From positions 1 to 6,177 of the forward strand of contig JANNFN010000125.1 of NCBI GenBank assembly GCA_031379885.1: 6,177 nucleotides of DNA, written 5' to 3'. The notes beneath the pieces are model-generated. The model ran no database searches. It had not been told where the DNA came from and saw only the letters and a list, made by a program, of their open reading frames with translations. The position numbers were made by a program, and so were the translations under genes. The DNA is from Methylotenera_A sp031379885. GTDB taxonomy: Bacteria > Pseudomonadota > Gammaproteobacteria > Burkholderiales > Methylophilaceae. This document shows positions 6,008 to 6,177 of the stretch, piece by piece. Position 1 is the first letter of the stretch, and each line of letters starts with the position of its first letter.

Positions 6008-6030
6008 AAAACCCTCACAAGGAGGGTTTT
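6008..6030 (-). terminator. Intrinsic terminator of the rRNA operon
   Basis: A perfect nine-base-pair stem, AAAACCCTC with GAGGGTTTT, closes a five-base loop. On the minus strand it is followed by a T-rich tract (TTTTGTTGTTTGT). It begins 16 bases after the 3' end of 5S rRNA, the usual place for an rrn terminator. The symmetric A and T flanks mean it may also stop plus-strand transcripts entering the operon. Confidence 0.85.
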
Positions 6031-6046
6031 ATTGTATAAATAATAA

Positions 6047-6162
6047 GCTTGGCGGTGACCTACTTTCGCATGCAAAAAGCATACTATCATTGGCGCTGGT
6101 TCGTTTCACGGCCCTGTTCGAGATGGGAAGGGGTGGGTCCAAACCGCTATGGCCGCCAAGCA
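6047..6162 (-). rRNA. rrf: 5S ribosomal RNA
   Basis: The minus strand gives a complete 5S rRNA of about 116 bases. The 5' end GCTTGGCGG pairs with the 3' end CCGCCAAGC to form helix I. The conserved core CCATAGCGG, CCCATCTCGAACAG, GCGCCAATGATAGTA and GCGAAAGTAGGTCACCG is present in order. The exact ends are set by helix I and may be off by one to three bases. It is the large-ribosomal-subunit RNA that bridges the 23S domains. It is the last gene of an rRNA operon whose 23S gene should lie just beyond the right edge; 6163-6177 would be part of the 23S-5S spacer. Confidence 0.97.
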
Positions 6163-6177
6163 TAACTGGTAATGTTG

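Overview
The window looks like a chromosomal stretch from a moderately AT-rich betaproteobacterium. The 5S rRNA, the glutaminyl-tRNA synthetase tail and the Thermotoga-type CorA fit this, and Methylophilaceae or a related group of Nitrosomonadales is my best guess. That placement is inference from remembered sequence resemblance, not from a search. The core genes (glnS, corA, msrA, a Y-family polymerase, 5S) are ordinary. The unusual content lies between them.

Layout. (1) Positions 1-3105 form a tightly packed plus-strand cluster: the 3' part of glnS, a two-TM protein resembling the DUF6161 family, a 77-residue unknown protein and corA, with gaps of only 8, 4 and 4 bases. The DUF6161-like gene is visibly more AT-rich than glnS and corA, so it and its small partner look like an accessory pair lodged in a housekeeping cluster. 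(2) Positions 3106-3538 hold a small minus-strand GIY-YIG nuclease-like gene bracketed by palindromic repeat units of the CGTCAT...ATCCAG type. Two units lie head to head after its stop codon and can fold into a four-way junction, and a half-degraded unit lies just before its start. The residue equivalent to the catalytic arginine is cysteine. (3) Positions 3539-5424 hold msrA (minus, GTG start) and a divergent Y-family DNA polymerase (plus), separated by a 104-base intergenic region. (4) Positions 5431-5919 (minus) encode a small exported protein made of thirteen uninterrupted nine-residue repeats with a second-order period of six repeats. I do not recognise it. (5) Positions 6008-6177 hold the end of an rRNA operon on the minus strand: 5S rRNA followed by a strong hairpin terminator. 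The nonapeptide gene lies downstream in the same direction, with its own plausible promoter.

How they work together: apart from the glnS-corA cluster there is no obvious shared pathway. MsrA (repair of oxidised methionine) and the Y-family polymerase (damage tolerance) are both stress functions, but they are divergently transcribed and no shared operator is visible. The best candidates for undescribed biology are the exported nonapeptide-repeat protein, the pairing of a GIY-YIG gene with palindromic units, and the DUF6161-like/77-residue gene pair.
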